A stretch of 64,000 bases of DNA from Phlebopus portentosus (lineage: Eukaryota; Basidiomycota; Agaricomycetes; Boletales; Boletinellaceae): NCBI GenBank assembly GCA_037892935.1, contig JAYXKI010000009.1, positions 1,426,001 through 1,490,000 on the forward strand, read 5' to 3'. Under the pieces are notes generated by a model. The model was not told the origin of the DNA, made no database searches, and saw only the letters and a list, made by a program, of their open reading frames with translations. A program made the position numbers and the translations under genes. This document shows, piece after piece, positions 33,801 through 45,969 of this stretch; position 1 is the stretch's first letter; each line of letters begins with the position of its first letter.

Positions 33801-35399
33801 TCCACCTCAACGCACATTCGTTGATCAAGTCGATATGTTTCGGAGATAGTATACCGAGCGAAACTTCCTGGTCCTCGGGTAAGTTCGCCATAGCGTCTAG
33901 ATCCGAGTCTACACATAGTTCAAGCAGACGTTTGTAATATCGTTTTGGGTTGGGAGGTATGTAATTGAAGTTCCCGCCCGCTTCGATCTCCTCGTCGCCA
34001 TCAATTTGCTCAGCAACGAGGTCCAGCGAACCCATACCACTGACGACGAGTGCAACGGAACGTCGACTGCTGATTGATGCATGCCGTGACGACGGACCAG
34101 CTGCGGAAGTAGAGTAGACAGATCCCGGACGAGCACCTTGAGGAATGGAAGGGAGCGCTTCGGATGGTGCGGACTTTGCTAATTCGGGATTGAATTGCAC
34201 CATGATTACCATCAATTGCTGCAACTGTGACAGCTCGGTTGTCCGCCAATGATTCCACGCCTCGTCAGAGTCGAAGTCTTCGCGTCGACCGGGAAAAGCT
34301 TCACCCGCATTGAGGTTCTTCAAGCACGTCTACGCAAGAACATGAGCAAAGGTCCAAACCTAATAAGTGCTGGCATACCTTCAGGTCGAGTAAAGCAGCC
34401 TTCTCCGTACAGTAGTGCTTCATCTGGTAAACCTCCCTCTGAACGTCTTGCAGCGAGTATCCGAAAAGACTGGCCACAGATTTGACCATATCCATGTCCA
34501 TGACGTTCATACTTAATCCAAGTATCGGAGATGAAATCGATTCGGTTCGCCTGCTCACTGTTGAGGCGGTATCATAACCAGAATCTGTTGGAGAGGGAGA
34601 CGGAGCGAGCTTCGCAGCGTACATATCAAGACGAGCAGTAAGTTCCGCTGATACGTGCCCGACATTTCGGAGGCATTCTCGAAGCATTCGTACAAACATT
34701 CCTATATGTTTATTGAGCTCAAGTTTCCAGGTGTCGCCAACTAGGGACGGGTCTCGTTTCAGAATGCTGGTTGCTGTCGTTGCAAACATAAGGATCAGTT
34801 CCTCGATCTTTCGATTTTCCTTCATCTGTTTTCGGAATTGATCCGTGGTGGATGTCCCATAGAACGCGGCAAATGTTCGTCGTATGAGCTGGTCGGAATA
34901 GCTATTTAAAAGGATTACTTGTAGTGACAGAATAAGCTCGGATGACAGGGACATACGCAGCGTCCTTTCCCATTGCAATGTTCGCGAGCTTAGCATCTAG
35001 CACTTTCAGGAGCTTCTCCGGAAACTTGACACTCCTGTGGCCATCGCGAGTGACATCCTTGAAGAGGTCACCGATTGAGAATATGGAATTAGAGATCGCG
35101 TCTGATATTCGTGTACTCGTGTGCTCTCGTTCTCGGGTTTCTGGTTCTGGCGTTGCATTCGGATCGACAGCCTTCGGCTGCATGAGATAACTCAAGAAGC
35201 TGTGCAAATTTAAATGAACATAGCACATGAAAGAAGTGATGTATTATACTCACGAGACACGAAGGGCATATCTGCATTACCTGTGAGCTCAACTAAGATA
35301 TGAAGAAAATACAGGAACGCACGTAAAGACATCATCGTCTGCAACAAAACGAGATATTCTCCTGCGGCTCGCGAGGCTATTGTAGCTCCTGCGCGACAT
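30845..35399 (-). CDS. Munc13/Ync13-like C2 and MUN (MHD1-MHD2) domain protein
   Basis: This is a long multi-exon gene. The start at 35399 (MSRRSYNSLASRRRISRF) is chosen because it joins by splicing to VFTYALRVSFLSYLMQPK, the conserved N-terminal segment. The order is an N-terminal region with a disordered Ser/Thr patch (about 34.6-35.2 kb), an extended helical MUN/MHD1 region (33.5-32.7 kb; IEDIFTLFRRTKTILEMHH, DIVSFFEPYVRQWL), a C2 domain (32.5-31.9 kb; KIVIAEGLVPLD, DTFVTLSD, DESFDISVDKPLWL, GRAYICLDPRRFGDF), a C-terminal MHD2-like region (31.85-31.3 kb) and a basic, Gln-rich tail (RRAKTVYSQRNLGTIK). A Trp codon in the C2 domain spans an intron (NPR-W-DESF), supporting correct splicing. 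Fungal homologues (S. pombe Ync13, Git1) work in vesicle fusion, septation and nutrient signalling. No frame damage seen. Confidence 0.85.
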
Positions 35400-35714
35400 G
35401 AAGTTGATCCAGTTCTTTCAACGATTGTATCTTCAATTGCCTTCAAAACAACAAAAGCGCAGTAGGACAAGACCAGCCAGTACTAGTTGTAAGGTAAGTA
35501 ACGGGACATAGGGGAGTTATGGCCTAATGTCGCTCGCGTGAAGCGCCTCTGACGCGATTATGTAATTATACTCCTCGCTTGCCATATCGGGTGATCGGCG
35601 CTGACTCCAACTTCACCAGCTCGGACCTGTGTTTGCACCTTTGCACCGAACCACGATCATCTCAGTCGCAGCATTTTCTGCGACACCATCCTAAGCACTT
35701 ACTTCGCGCTTTTT
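35400..35714. promoter_or_regulatory. Divergent promoter region
   Basis: Only 315 bp separates the start codons of the C2-MUN gene (left) and the Ufo1-like gene (right), so the two share a promoter region. It contains a tandem TTTGCACC pair at about 35631-35647 and a small inverted repeat (GTCGCAG / CTGCGAC, about 35664-35683). No TATA box is evident. Confidence 0.5.
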
Positions 35715-38376
35715 ATGCAAATTATTTCCCAAAGCGACAACCCCGATTCAGATAATCTACAGTTACACAAGTTCTCTGCTACCCAACCAAAGTCTCCTCA
35801 ACATGGCAAACAACAATCAGACTCTGTCGCCCGCCGCCCTGTGCCTTTACTCGCGATACCATCCGAGTCTCTCACTCACATTACAGCATTCCTTGATACA
35901 GTCTCGCTCTTTGCCTTGGGGAGAGCCAACAAGGTCTTACACGATCACATAACCGATGATAACACCTGGCACAGAGCATTTGCTTGCCAGTTCTTGGGCG
36001 AGCGGCCCGAGAGACCTGATTCACAGCGAAGTAATCTTTTGCGTCGCCGCGAAGGTACTTGGAAGAAAGAGTTTGTTCTTCGGTGCAATATCATTCAGTG
36101 AGTATCTCATTTTCTTAATGCCACTTAGTGATTTACCTCTGACTTTTCGTCATAGCCGTTGGGAGCGCTGTCGGATTGGCGCGGTGTCCCATGCACCTCA
36201 CTATTCGCCAGTTACATCGATGTACCTTTTGTCAGATCGCTCGTATGGCCCAGCTCTACTTACAGTTTCTCTGCAATATGGCGTTGTCTCGCGATCGTTT
36301 CCGCTCATTGGCAAAGTCCTCAAGGGCTACATCTCTGCTTCAGACGGATTCGGCATAGGAAACGGGAATCCAAACGCAGAATTCACACCGAATTTGAGTT
36401 CTTGCGCTATAACTACGGAAGGTTGGACAGCACGCGCTGCCTTTGGATTTATGAGCGGTGAAGTCGCTCTCGCTAGCTCAATGCGCGTTATGGAATCAGG
36501 GCGTACGGAAAAGAGAGTCACTCGTTGTCGCATTAACGAAGAGCATAGAGGTTCTGTTACGGATATCGTTTGGGATGGCACCGCTTTCGTAACTGCCAGC
36601 GAAGACGGCGAAGTCCGTGTTTGGGACTCAAAGCGCATGCGATGTGTTTATGTCCTCGAAGAACAGCAGACTCTAACTCCTGATCCTTGTATTCATGTTG
36701 CCTCTGATCTGGAAAGAGGTGTCATTTTAGCGGCGAAGAAAAGCGGAATAGTTGCCATTTGGGTCGGCCTATCTCTGACAGACGAAAAGGTGGAGACAAA
36801 TGTCGTGTCGGCAATGTTTCGCATAATACCACCAGGCAGCCCCGCAGACGAGACAAGGGAACCTTCTCGATTTTTATGGATCGCTCCGTTCGTCCTGGCT
36901 TACTATGTTATGGAATACATTATGTAGGAGATACGCACTTTTTTCGAGTTAACGTCGATCTCGTTTCCGGACAGAATGAAGCCGTCAAGTTCGCGGACGG
37001 CCCTCTGGGTCCGATAGAGGTTATTTACCCCTTCTTCGAATCGGGAAAAGATTCCGGTCGAACGGTTATCTTTGCCGGCGACTCACTTGGTCATCTCTCT
37101 CTCTTTGAGTGGCCATCCAATACTGACCTTCACCGAGGGGAGGTATCATCTTTCCGTGGACTCGACGTCACTTTAGACGGTTCGGGTGTTTCAGCTATCA
37201 GCTGCAATCCATATATCCTAGCAGTTGGAACGTCGCGGGGTGTGACGAAGATTTATGATACGCTTGCACTTCGTCTCCTGCGCGAATTCTCCAGCCCATT
37301 ACCACGGCCAAATGCAAGTACGACTCCGGTCAAGGAAATCATTATAGAACGGGACCTGTTACTTGTTGCGGTTGGCGACAGAGTTCTTGCGTGGGAGGCA
37401 AGACCCGTCCGTCCCCACAAACCTCTAGTGATCGCTAAGAGGTCCCAGGCGAAAGTCAGAAACGCCAAATGGCATAGTAAGTAACATCTTGTTCCATCCG
37501 CGGTTACAGAAATGTCTTATTGTTTTTACCCTTTAGAACGGCTTGAGCTGGCTCAAGATATATCAGAATCGCGGAAGGCAGTTGAAGATGCGAATGCTTC
37601 TGAGCGACGGTCGCATGAACGACGTCGTACGCACCAGGCAGCACTTGCAAGCCTTGGTCTTGATGAACATGAAGCCTTTCAGTATGCGCTCATGCTTAGT
37701 CGGGATGAGGCTGAACAGAACCAGACGCGGAATGAGGAGACGCATTTGAGGCCTCCTTGCAGGACTTTGATCCTATTTCGTCAGCGTCAATGTCTCGTTC
37801 AAACTCATGCTCGGAGAGCGAGGGGAATCTGACAACTGAGCAGTCTCCTTCGTTAAGGCCGATATCCTCCCGGTCAAGTTCTCAAGAGGAGACAGGAGCA
37901 CTCCCGTTGCTCCACACGGAACGGATGGAGGCAAGAGGACTCGACTCTATTCGCGCTGGTAGCAACATCAGCGTCCCGCCTTCTTTCGAAGACCAAGAAC
38001 ACTTTCCAGCTATTTCATCTAGCGTCTCTAGTGCGGCGTCCTCGCTTCCTCGTTCTTCTCGTCGTCCGTCTCCGCATCGTGGAGCGCTCGCTTGAAGGCT
38101 TCCGCCTCTTCAGGCTCATCTTCGTCAGTCGTATCAGCTTCAACAGTTCCCGTTGCAACTGCCTCATTCAGGCGCAGCGTATCGGGTCCGCCACCTTCGT
38201 CTTCTGGCCCATCATTGCTCTCAGAGACGTTGCGTTTGTATGGACGGGGAGAGGCGTCGTCTTCCAGAGCTGTTTCGGCTCCGCCTCGAAGAGATACGGA
38301 TGAGGATATGGACGCGGACCTTAAGTTGGCAGTTGAGCTCAGTCTCGCGGAAGCGCTCAGTGTTAAAGATGCTTAG
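35715..38376 (+). CDS. ufo1: Ufo1-like F-box, WD40 and ubiquitin-interacting-motif protein
   Basis: The N terminus holds an F-box (about 35838-35985; VPLLAIPSESLTHITAFLD, GRANKVLHDHITDDNTWH), the Skp1-binding part of SCF ubiquitin ligases. After an intron (36099-36156) follow WD40-type repeats, clearest at VTDIVWDGTAFVTASEDGE and VRVWDSKRM. The C-terminal part has two ubiquitin-interacting motifs: DEHEAFQYALMLSRDEAE (about 37663) and DMDADLKLAVELSLAEAL (about 38302). F-box plus propeller plus C-terminal UIMs is the architecture of yeast Ufo1, the SCF subunit that degrades Ho endonuclease. Frame changes occur at about 36.80-36.85 kb (could be a short intron), about 37.74 kb and about 38.08 kb; the latter two are not explained by an obvious intron. 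The gene is either damaged or carries sequence errors. Confidence 0.7.
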
Positions 38377-38805
38377 ATTGCATAGGTGGTTTGGATATGG
38401 GTATGCCAGGATATTGAACTTTTGTAACAGACTTGTCTTTCATTGTTGCTCAACTTGGAACACATAATAAGTTGTTCTGTATATATGGTCTCCTAATTCG
38501 TCTTTGTTTTGTCGAGAGACCGGGCCTCAATCTTCGTGTCAATTACGTAAACAACTCAGACCTAAAAAACCATGATGTCCGCCTCTTTCACTAATCATCG
38601 CTACTACTGAGTCGCATTCCAAGTTACACCTCATGATGGTAGCACTCTTGCAGAACGGAGTTAATGTCGCGTTCCGCAACAGATTCAACGATATACTCGA
38701 CCTGGTTCATACCTCAGAACACGTTGCGAATGTGCTCTGAAGACTAATTGACGAATGTGCATCTTCATCTGCGAAACCACAAGAGTGTTTCTCATTCAAT
38801 CTATT

Positions 38806-39230
38806 ATGCTAGCAACCAAAACGACCACAAGGAATCCAGAAGAAAGCGATGACCCTTTCATGGCCCTTCAGAGCATGAGGACGAACAGTAGGCAAGCACG
38901 GAGGTCTCCAAGATGCTGGGATCGTGGATGGAAGCCTTTGACACAAAGAGGTTCGGTTTCCGTCAAAGTATAATCTGACTCGATAAGCATATGGACGGGG
39001 TTTGCATGAATTATGGATTAAGGCGCATTCCAGACGGACACTTTCAAACTTGCGAGAGGTTTTGTTCAATCATCGTTGGTTCACACAAGTTCTGGGAAAT
39101 CAGCGGTCTCTCGTCAGATTGGCAACCTGAAATGATTTGTATTGTAGCCGAACGTTGCGGCTTTCGGTCTCTCAAAGCCTCGATATATTACTCACGCTCG
39201 GATTCCCTTTGGGGTCATAGTCTCTTTTAA
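38806..39230 (+). pseudogene. Decayed F-box-type gene, copy 1
   Basis: It begins ATGCTAGCAAC (MLATKTTTRN...), like copy 2, and later encodes WQPEMICIVAERCGFRSLKA, which lines up with the LTIAERSGMKSLKAH segment of copy 2. Stops and frame changes interrupt it. The F-box motif itself is not recognisable in this copy. Confidence 0.45.
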
Positions 39231-39569
39231 ACCTATCTTGAGGAGCTCAGGACTTGCCCCGGCTTAACTAGAGATCAGAAGCATTATTATCTTGTAAGCT
39301 CTCACTGACGACCGCATGCTATTTGTCCCTTACTGAAAATCTGTCCGCAGAAGTCGTACGGCATGCCATCTCTCCGGGTCTTGGACGCTGGCAACGAACA
39401 CACTAGAACGCACGGATCCTTTCAGGATGGACTGGCCGATCTATCAGCTATGATTTCGAGATTGGGAGGCGTCGCAAAAGAACTATGGCAGTTGATCGAT
39501 GAATGCCGAGCGTCGTCCATGAAGTTGTGAGGACTCTTTTCCTGTCCTCCGATCCCTCACGCTGAAAAG

Positions 39570-40900
39570 ATGCTAGCAACGAAAGGGAAGAAAATCTTTC
39601 CATTGAAAGGTCTCATGTACATGAGAAGAAATAGCGATGCATCGAAAAAAGAACTCTATATGCTGACTGAACTCCAGGAGGATTGGAGTCTGAGAACGGA
39701 CGCCTTCAACGACAAAGAACATGGTTTCGAACATTATTTGAAGGCGTCTGCGAAGATATGGTCATAAGCATCTCCCAGCGGAACTGCTATCGGAAATCCT
39801 ACTCTACATTGTAGACGGCGGAAGGTCGACAGTCAAGATGTCACGCGTTTTGCAGGAGGTTCCGAACAATACTTACAAGCTCTCGAGTATTTTGGAAGAA
39901 TTTTAGCCTTTCCTCAACGTGGAAACCAAACCAAATCTTGACTATAGCCGAAAGAAGTGGAATGAAGTCCCTGAAAGCGCATATCCAAGGATCACACTAT
40001 CAAGACATGATCCTCACCGAGTCTGTGAGGACGATCTTAAATCTTCATATGAATTTAGAAGAACTCCGAGTTTCGAGCTGTACGGCGCCGGCGATGGACC
40101 AGGTCCTACGCGAATTCCACCGTCGGGTCTCGCCCCGATTGCATTTACTTGTCCTGAGGTCAATAACCAGTACAAATGCACAGGTCGAGAGTATGTCGGT
40201 TCGGGACTTGAATGTCGATTTCATTTCAGGTGCCTCTAAGTGCATTGCCTTGCGTCGCTTTTACCCTGGAGATTGATGATCTCAAAACATGGGAGTTATT
40301 GCGATTCCTGTCATCCATTCCATACATTGAAGAATTATCCGTCTTTATCAAGAGTGTGCTGGACGACGTGAACAAATCGTCTGGGGGTTTTGATGCCAAG
40401 TCTAAAGTCATTTCGCTTTGCTTCGACTGGAACAGTACCCCTCATTCCGCTTGCATACTGATGAAGAAAATTTATGCTCCGTCTCTTCGCAAGTTGGAAA
40501 TCGATTTAGGAAGAGTTATGATAGATCGCAATGTCCATGCCATCATACACGGAAAGCCATCGATTCGGGAGCTCCAGTTAGGTTTCGCGTGTTGGATCAG
40601 CTACAAGTTAGACTTCGGTTTTATTCTTAAGAATGTAGAAGCTTTCACTCTGAAGTAGGCACGGCTTGACACGGTACGGGTAAGGGATTACAAAGGACTT
40701 AGAGAACATCGCTTGTATCGCATATGTTTGAAGGAAATACGATGTTCTGGCATGCAGAAGAAAGTAGTAATAGAACCTTTCCGTGACATGTTCATGAAGC
40801 GTGAACACGTCAAAATGCAGCTCGAGATAATGAACTGCGAGGATGGCAGGAACGGGGTGTATATACTTGAAGACTTGGATTCGGTCGTCGTTCAGTGATG
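39570..40900 (+). pseudogene. Decayed F-box/LRR-type gene, copy 2
   Basis: It begins MLATKGKKIFPLKG at 39570. A typical Agaricomycete F-box start, HLPAELLSEILLYIVD, lies at about 39766 in another frame, followed by AERSGMKSLKAH (about 39947) and a leucine-rich C-terminal stretch (40212-40658; YIEELSVFIK, PSLRKLEIDLG, SIRELQLGFACW). Frameshifts separate these parts, so no full protein can be made. Such F-box families are large and fast-evolving in mushrooms. Confidence 0.55.
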
Positions 40901-40929
40901 TTTCGAGATTGCGGCCATCAATTTTTTCC

Positions 40930-41570
40930 TTATATCGTTTTTCAGAACACAACTGCTGTAGTATTTTCGCTCTTGTCCATGTCCAACTCGACCAAAAGTC
41001 AATTCGCGAATGCACACACCGCGTGGCCGTTATAGCCTAGAGTTGCAAAGTGAATGATGACCGAGAGTTAGAGCAGCAATAATGCACATAATTAGAAAGG
41101 AGAGTACTTCATCAACATGACCGATAAACTGAAAATGCTCAAGAGCAAAGACGACAACAGTCAAAAGCAAGAAGATAAAATCTGAGGGCTCCAGGCCAAT
41201 CAGAGCCACTCGGTTTTACTTCTTCCAGTCCCTGTTTAGAGGGCGCATGAAATATTCATCAACAGTAAGGCTTTTCTCGTTGGGTTATATGAACAGGCTG
41301 CTAGTTGATATACAGCACCGAACCCTTCGTAAGGTGTTCCGCGGTAGCGATAACGCAAGTGTAGGATATGAAAGTGGAGGAAGATCGCCGTTCCGAAACT
41401 AGCTAGCGAGGAGAGGTGTGGAACGAGCACGTGACCACTTCACGTTGAACTCGTTCACTTTTGAACTTCGTGTCAGCCGCCCCGCCTCTGCCTCCATCCA
41501 CAAATTTCTTTATTTTTATTCCTTCTTTTCCCCCTTTCCCCTCTTTTCGGCCAGGAGCCTTGCCCCATGA
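40930..41570 (+). promoter_or_regulatory. Intergenic region and kinase promoter
   Basis: It contains no gene. The last 120 bp before the kinase start (about 41490-41560) is a long T/C tract (TTTTATTCCTTCTTTTCCCC...), typical of the region around transcription starts of strongly expressed fungal genes. Confidence 0.45.
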
Positions 41571-44500
41571 ATGTCGAAATACAAACCTCAATCCACCGAT
41601 GGCACATCCTGGTTTCACCGCAAAGTGCAACTCCAGACACTCCTTGGAAATTGTGGCGATGACGAAGAGGAAGGAATGGCTCTCGATCGTCTTCTTCATG
41701 GACAATCTATCGTAGGGAAAACGGATAAAGCTGTGGACATTGATAATGTCAAGTTCTCGGATAAGGATCTGACGTCCTTCGGTCCGCTTGCTGAGGCTCA
41801 ATTTGGGACAGTGAGTTCCTAATATCATCTACTCGTAGCAAAGCGACTGACTATCAGCTAAGGTCGAACTCGTGAGTTGTCGCCTGGACAACAGAGTCTA
41901 TGTTCGCAAACGCGTCTCCAAGAAATTTGCCTTGAAGAATCGCGAACAATGTTCCCCACAGTATGAGAAGCACATCTTGCTGCTTGCCCTCAAGTCTCTA
42001 TCACGTAGTTCCTCTATGTGGACTCCGCATATGCTTTGTGCTTACCAGTGCCAAAGCTTTTTGAACATTGTTATGGAATACGCTGCAGGCGGTTCATTGT
42101 GGGATGTTCTCGAGTCTTCCGCTGATGGCCGACTCGCTGGCCAGGATCTTGAGTGGTGGGCACCACAGTGCGTTTCCGCAATAGATTGGATCCACTCACG
42201 GGCGGGATTCGTTCACCGCGATATCAAGCCCCATAACTTCGTCGTTCGACCTGGCCCTTCGCCCCGCTTACTTCTCATCGACTTTGGAAGTGCCGCTCCA
42301 CTGCTTAAACCTGACATTGACGGAATACAGCGTGTCCAAAGGTCTCACTGTCTTGTTCCGTGTGGTACTTGCGACTACATCTCTCCCGAAATCCTACGAG
42401 CACATGAAGAGGCTCTTGTTGCCCTTGAGATGTCTGACGAAGACTGCGAAGGTGTACACTCAGATGAAGAACCGAAGGTACAAATCAAGAGCCAGAGCGG
42501 AAAGAAGATTTTGCAAGGCGATCTTGGATATGGGCGTGAAACTGATTGGTGGAGTCTTGGAGCCATGCTGTATGAGCTAGCATTTGGTGTTGCCCCTTTC
42601 TTTGCAAGCGACATTCGCCAGACATATGCGCGCATTGTGAAGCACGAGGTATGTGTTTACGGAATTACTGTTTCACGTTTTAATTTCATCTGATATCCGG
42701 GCAAGTCCTATCTCAGCTTTAACAGAGAGATACATGTTCCGCCATCTCTCGTTAGCCTGATTAAAGGGTAAGTTACCCGATACATCTACAAATAAAGATC
42801 TGACAAAACGCGCTGAAGACTCCTTACCCGGTATGAGAATCGGTTGGGCCGTCGCTCAAATGCTGAGATTAGGAACCATATTTATTTCAAAGATTTCAAT
42901 TGGTCCAATCTTCAGTCTCGTAAGTACGACCGAAGTCGATTCTGACACCGTAAATTTCTCACTCGCACTACTCTGCTGCGCAATAGGTTCGCCACCTCCT
43001 GGTCTCCTTCTGCCCGATTTTACCTATACCACACCATTGGTTCCCGCTGAACTTGGCGATGATAATTCAGAAAGCTCGGATGCTTCCAGACCTTTTGCTT
43101 TTTCTGCTTTATTTCAGTCTTCTGTCACGTCAAAACCTGACACTTCATCTTTTCACCATGATCCTAATAGTACCCCGGCATTTGGACGGAGTAGCCTACC
43201 TCGTTCTGGTCCGGTCGGCTCCGCCCAGAGATCACTTGCGTCGTTCATAGGATTCTCTTGGGGACCTCCCAAGGATGCATTTGATGATGCCACACGTATC
43301 GTTCCTGCCGAACCTACTTCTTTCGAACCAGCTCTCTGCGCTACCGTGCCTACTGGCACTGGTACCACGATAGGACAGGTCCCGCCCGTGACACCGAAGA
43401 GGCCTTCTCAAGGCATGGTTCCTCCTAGCACAGTGCGAGTAACAAGCGTCCGGCGTAGCGCACAGTCTAGGCCAGTTTCTGACCGAGAAGCGATGCGCGT
43501 TCTGGTCAATTGCGTCGGACAGAGTGCTCGGAGACGTGTGCTGGAAAGTGGCAAGAAGCCCAAAGTGCTGCTTTCTCACTTCGGGTTCGATCCTCTGCCT
43601 CCTGCAATATCGTCCGCATCTCTCAGGGATAGCCTCGGAAAGGCACGGCCACGGGCACCGTCCTTTCCACGGTTATCACCGAAATTATTTGCAGCAAGTG
43701 GTGTCCGAAAGGAACTACGCTTTGACGAAACTGCTCCGCAGGTCGTGTCAAACCTATCCTACACCAATACATTCACCACGACACTTTCAAATTCTGCTAT
43801 GAGTGGCGGAACTATTCCCTTTGTTCCGCCACCGTATTCCGCTTCGGATTCCGGAACGATGTCAGAGCTTGACGGACCGCCGAGTCCAAGCCCGAGCCCG
43901 AGACCTGGGTCTGCTATGTCTATGCTCTCAATGTCTAGGAGGAGTGCGACGCCAACAGTGTCGAGCGGGTTCCTCACGGCAGCTGGGCTACCCGTGCGCC
44001 CCAGCAGTGAGCCGCCTGGTGAGAGACCGCGATCTAGGGCAGGTTCTCTGGGCAGCTTGATTACTGGTGGACCCCGGCAAACAGTTGAGGATGACAAAGC
44101 GTTCAACGCGCCTCCTCGCCGAGCGAGGTTTGCGGAATTAGAGTCTCCCAATTCATCTCCTGAACAGAGGGCCAAGGATCGTCTACCTGCGACTCCTCAT
44201 CCAAAAGCTTCGAGCCTAGATGGAGAAAAGGACGGGACAACGACGCATGCACAGTTTGTCGACCTGTCTGATTCACCGCCATTGGATGAGCCAGGTAAGG
44301 TTAAAGAGCACAAACGCGCTCCTACAACACCTCATCCTCGGGTTGGTAAGACCAAGACTACGGCAAGAGCGCATTTCTCGGACTCGGTCCCTTCCTCTCC
44401 AGAACCGACCAAGGAGAAGGGTAAGAAAGTGCCTGTGCACTCGACGCCTCACCCTAACGGCAAAGAGAATGCTACCCGTCGTGGCTCAAGACCTCCGCTT

Positions 44501-44947
44501 CAGATACGGCCGATGGCAAGGATGACATCCACACCCGCACGGTCTGGTGCTAGTCGTTCAACGGCTCCTTTTAGTCCTTCTAATCTTTCGGATGATGATG
44601 ACACTATTGGATCTAATCCACCAACGAGCCATAGACCGGATCGGGAAGGCAATGAAAACGAAGATGAAGTAGCGAATGATGGTTACATGAGCGACGATCC
44701 AGACGATAGCCTCTTTGCCTATGTTAGGTGCCGGAATCCCAGTCCACCTAGTTTTGATGATGAAGAGGTCGACCCTGGTTCTTTCGGCTGCGGTGGTCAA
44801 TATCATAGACATCGGTCCTATTATGATGATGAACCGGATATATTTGGCGTTATGGAGCGACGATTCAAGAACATGGTGGCCGACATTGCGAACCTCAGTT
44901 TGCACATTGATGATTTTGGGTCTCGAGTGGACGAAGTTCAACAATAA
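41571..44947 (+). CDS. AGC-like serine/threonine kinase with long disordered tail
   Basis: Exons 41571-41810, 41863-42648, 42706-42767, 42819-42919 and 42987-44947 join in frame (3,150 nt, 1,049 aa). The kinase domain covers about residues 60-390: FALKNREQCSP (catalytic Lys), HRDIKPHNF, LLIDFGSAAPL, GTCDYISPEIL and ETDWWSLGAMLYELAFGVAP. The glycine loop is weak (GPLAEAQFGTV). An acidic insert (MSDEDCEGVHSDEEPK) splits the C-lobe, and an AGC-type extension follows (TRYENRLGRRSNAEI, YFKDFNWSNL). The overall form recalls DMPK/ROCK-type AGC kinases. The last 650 residues are disordered, rich in Ser and Pro, with three TPHP motifs near 44.2-44.46 kb that could be proline-directed phosphosites, and end in a predicted coiled coil. 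No damage seen. The exact subfamily is uncertain. Confidence 0.85.
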
Positions 44948-45307
44948 GTATTTATATCCCTCTTCCATCTTGCTTAATGCTCCGGCTCCTTCAAGAACGC
45001 ATTCCTCCTTTATTTTCTTCGCTGTTAGACTCTCTTGGTTTTTCTTTCTTTCTTGTCTTGCATTTTATTCGGACGGTGACAGAACCGACTCCGCGCATTC
45101 GTACATACATATGCACTAGCTTGCAAACATAATAGGATTGTAGCATTGGATACCTACATGAGGAATATAGCTGTATTTTTTCTTGTATGCCACTCTTGGT
45201 AAAAGAAAAATAAGCGTAAATAGACCGAAAATGAGACGCGATTCGGTCACGTGTAATGAGATTTTTCATCTCAAACTCTTACACTGAACTTCTTCAATGC
45301 GCCCATA

Positions 45308-45844
45308 ATGTTCAACATCCGTCGAATATCCTTCAAGACGACATTGACTGCAGCAGGGACTTCACGGAGTATCTCGTCCTCACCTTACGGTCGAACGCAC
45401 GTATGGCGTCGTCGAGCACCAAAGCTCCCTAACCCTGTCGTACCGCACTTCCCGCAACGAGTTATACTCGCAGACGGTAGCACATTTATTCACTACACGA
45501 CTTCTCCTCGGCCTTTTATCAAGCTAACTCGTGATACGACGAACAACCCTGTGTGGAATCCCTGGCTTGCGGGGGACAATCCTGAGGACGGGGAGGGTGC
45601 ACAAGTGGGTAGGATGGGCAGGTTCAGGAGGAAGTTCGAGGAACTGGGCGGAGCGGAGATGGACGATGAATGGGTTGTCATGGAGAATTCTGAGGATGAG
45701 AGGCTTGGACAGAGAGTCGAGACGAACGTTCCGGCCTTGCCGTAAGTGACTTTCTAAGAACATTCAATGCTTTCAGCTGGGGAACTAATGTTGGATTGGT
45801 CTTTCTTTAGAAAATCGAATCCCAGACCGCCGAGGAGAAAGTAG
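45308..45844 (+). CDS. MRPL36: Mitochondrial large-subunit ribosomal protein bL31m
   Basis: Exons 45308-45741 and 45811-45844 give 155 aa. The N terminus (MFNIRRISFKTTLTAAG) is basic and Ser-rich, as a mitochondrial targeting peptide. The core LADGSTFIHYTTSPR ... IKLTRDTTNNPVWNP corresponds to the conserved LSDGS...IRLIQDQRNNPLWNP region of yeast Mrpl36 (bL31m). It is part of the mitochondrial 54S ribosomal subunit. It converges with the MICOS gene with only 125 bp between them. Confidence 0.8.
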
Positions 45845-45969
45845 AGCGGGAGATGTTGCTTCAAGTCGCGACGATAATCCAGGGATGGAGAATGCAATGA
45901 ATGTAGCATGGTTAATTCATGGGTGTTGATTCATGCACATTGAGAATAATCTAAAATAATCTACGTTGC

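Noticed and set aside
43759..44175. Minus-strand ORF in the kinase tail
   Set aside because: Antisense shadow of the Ser/Pro-rich coding tail; no independent support.
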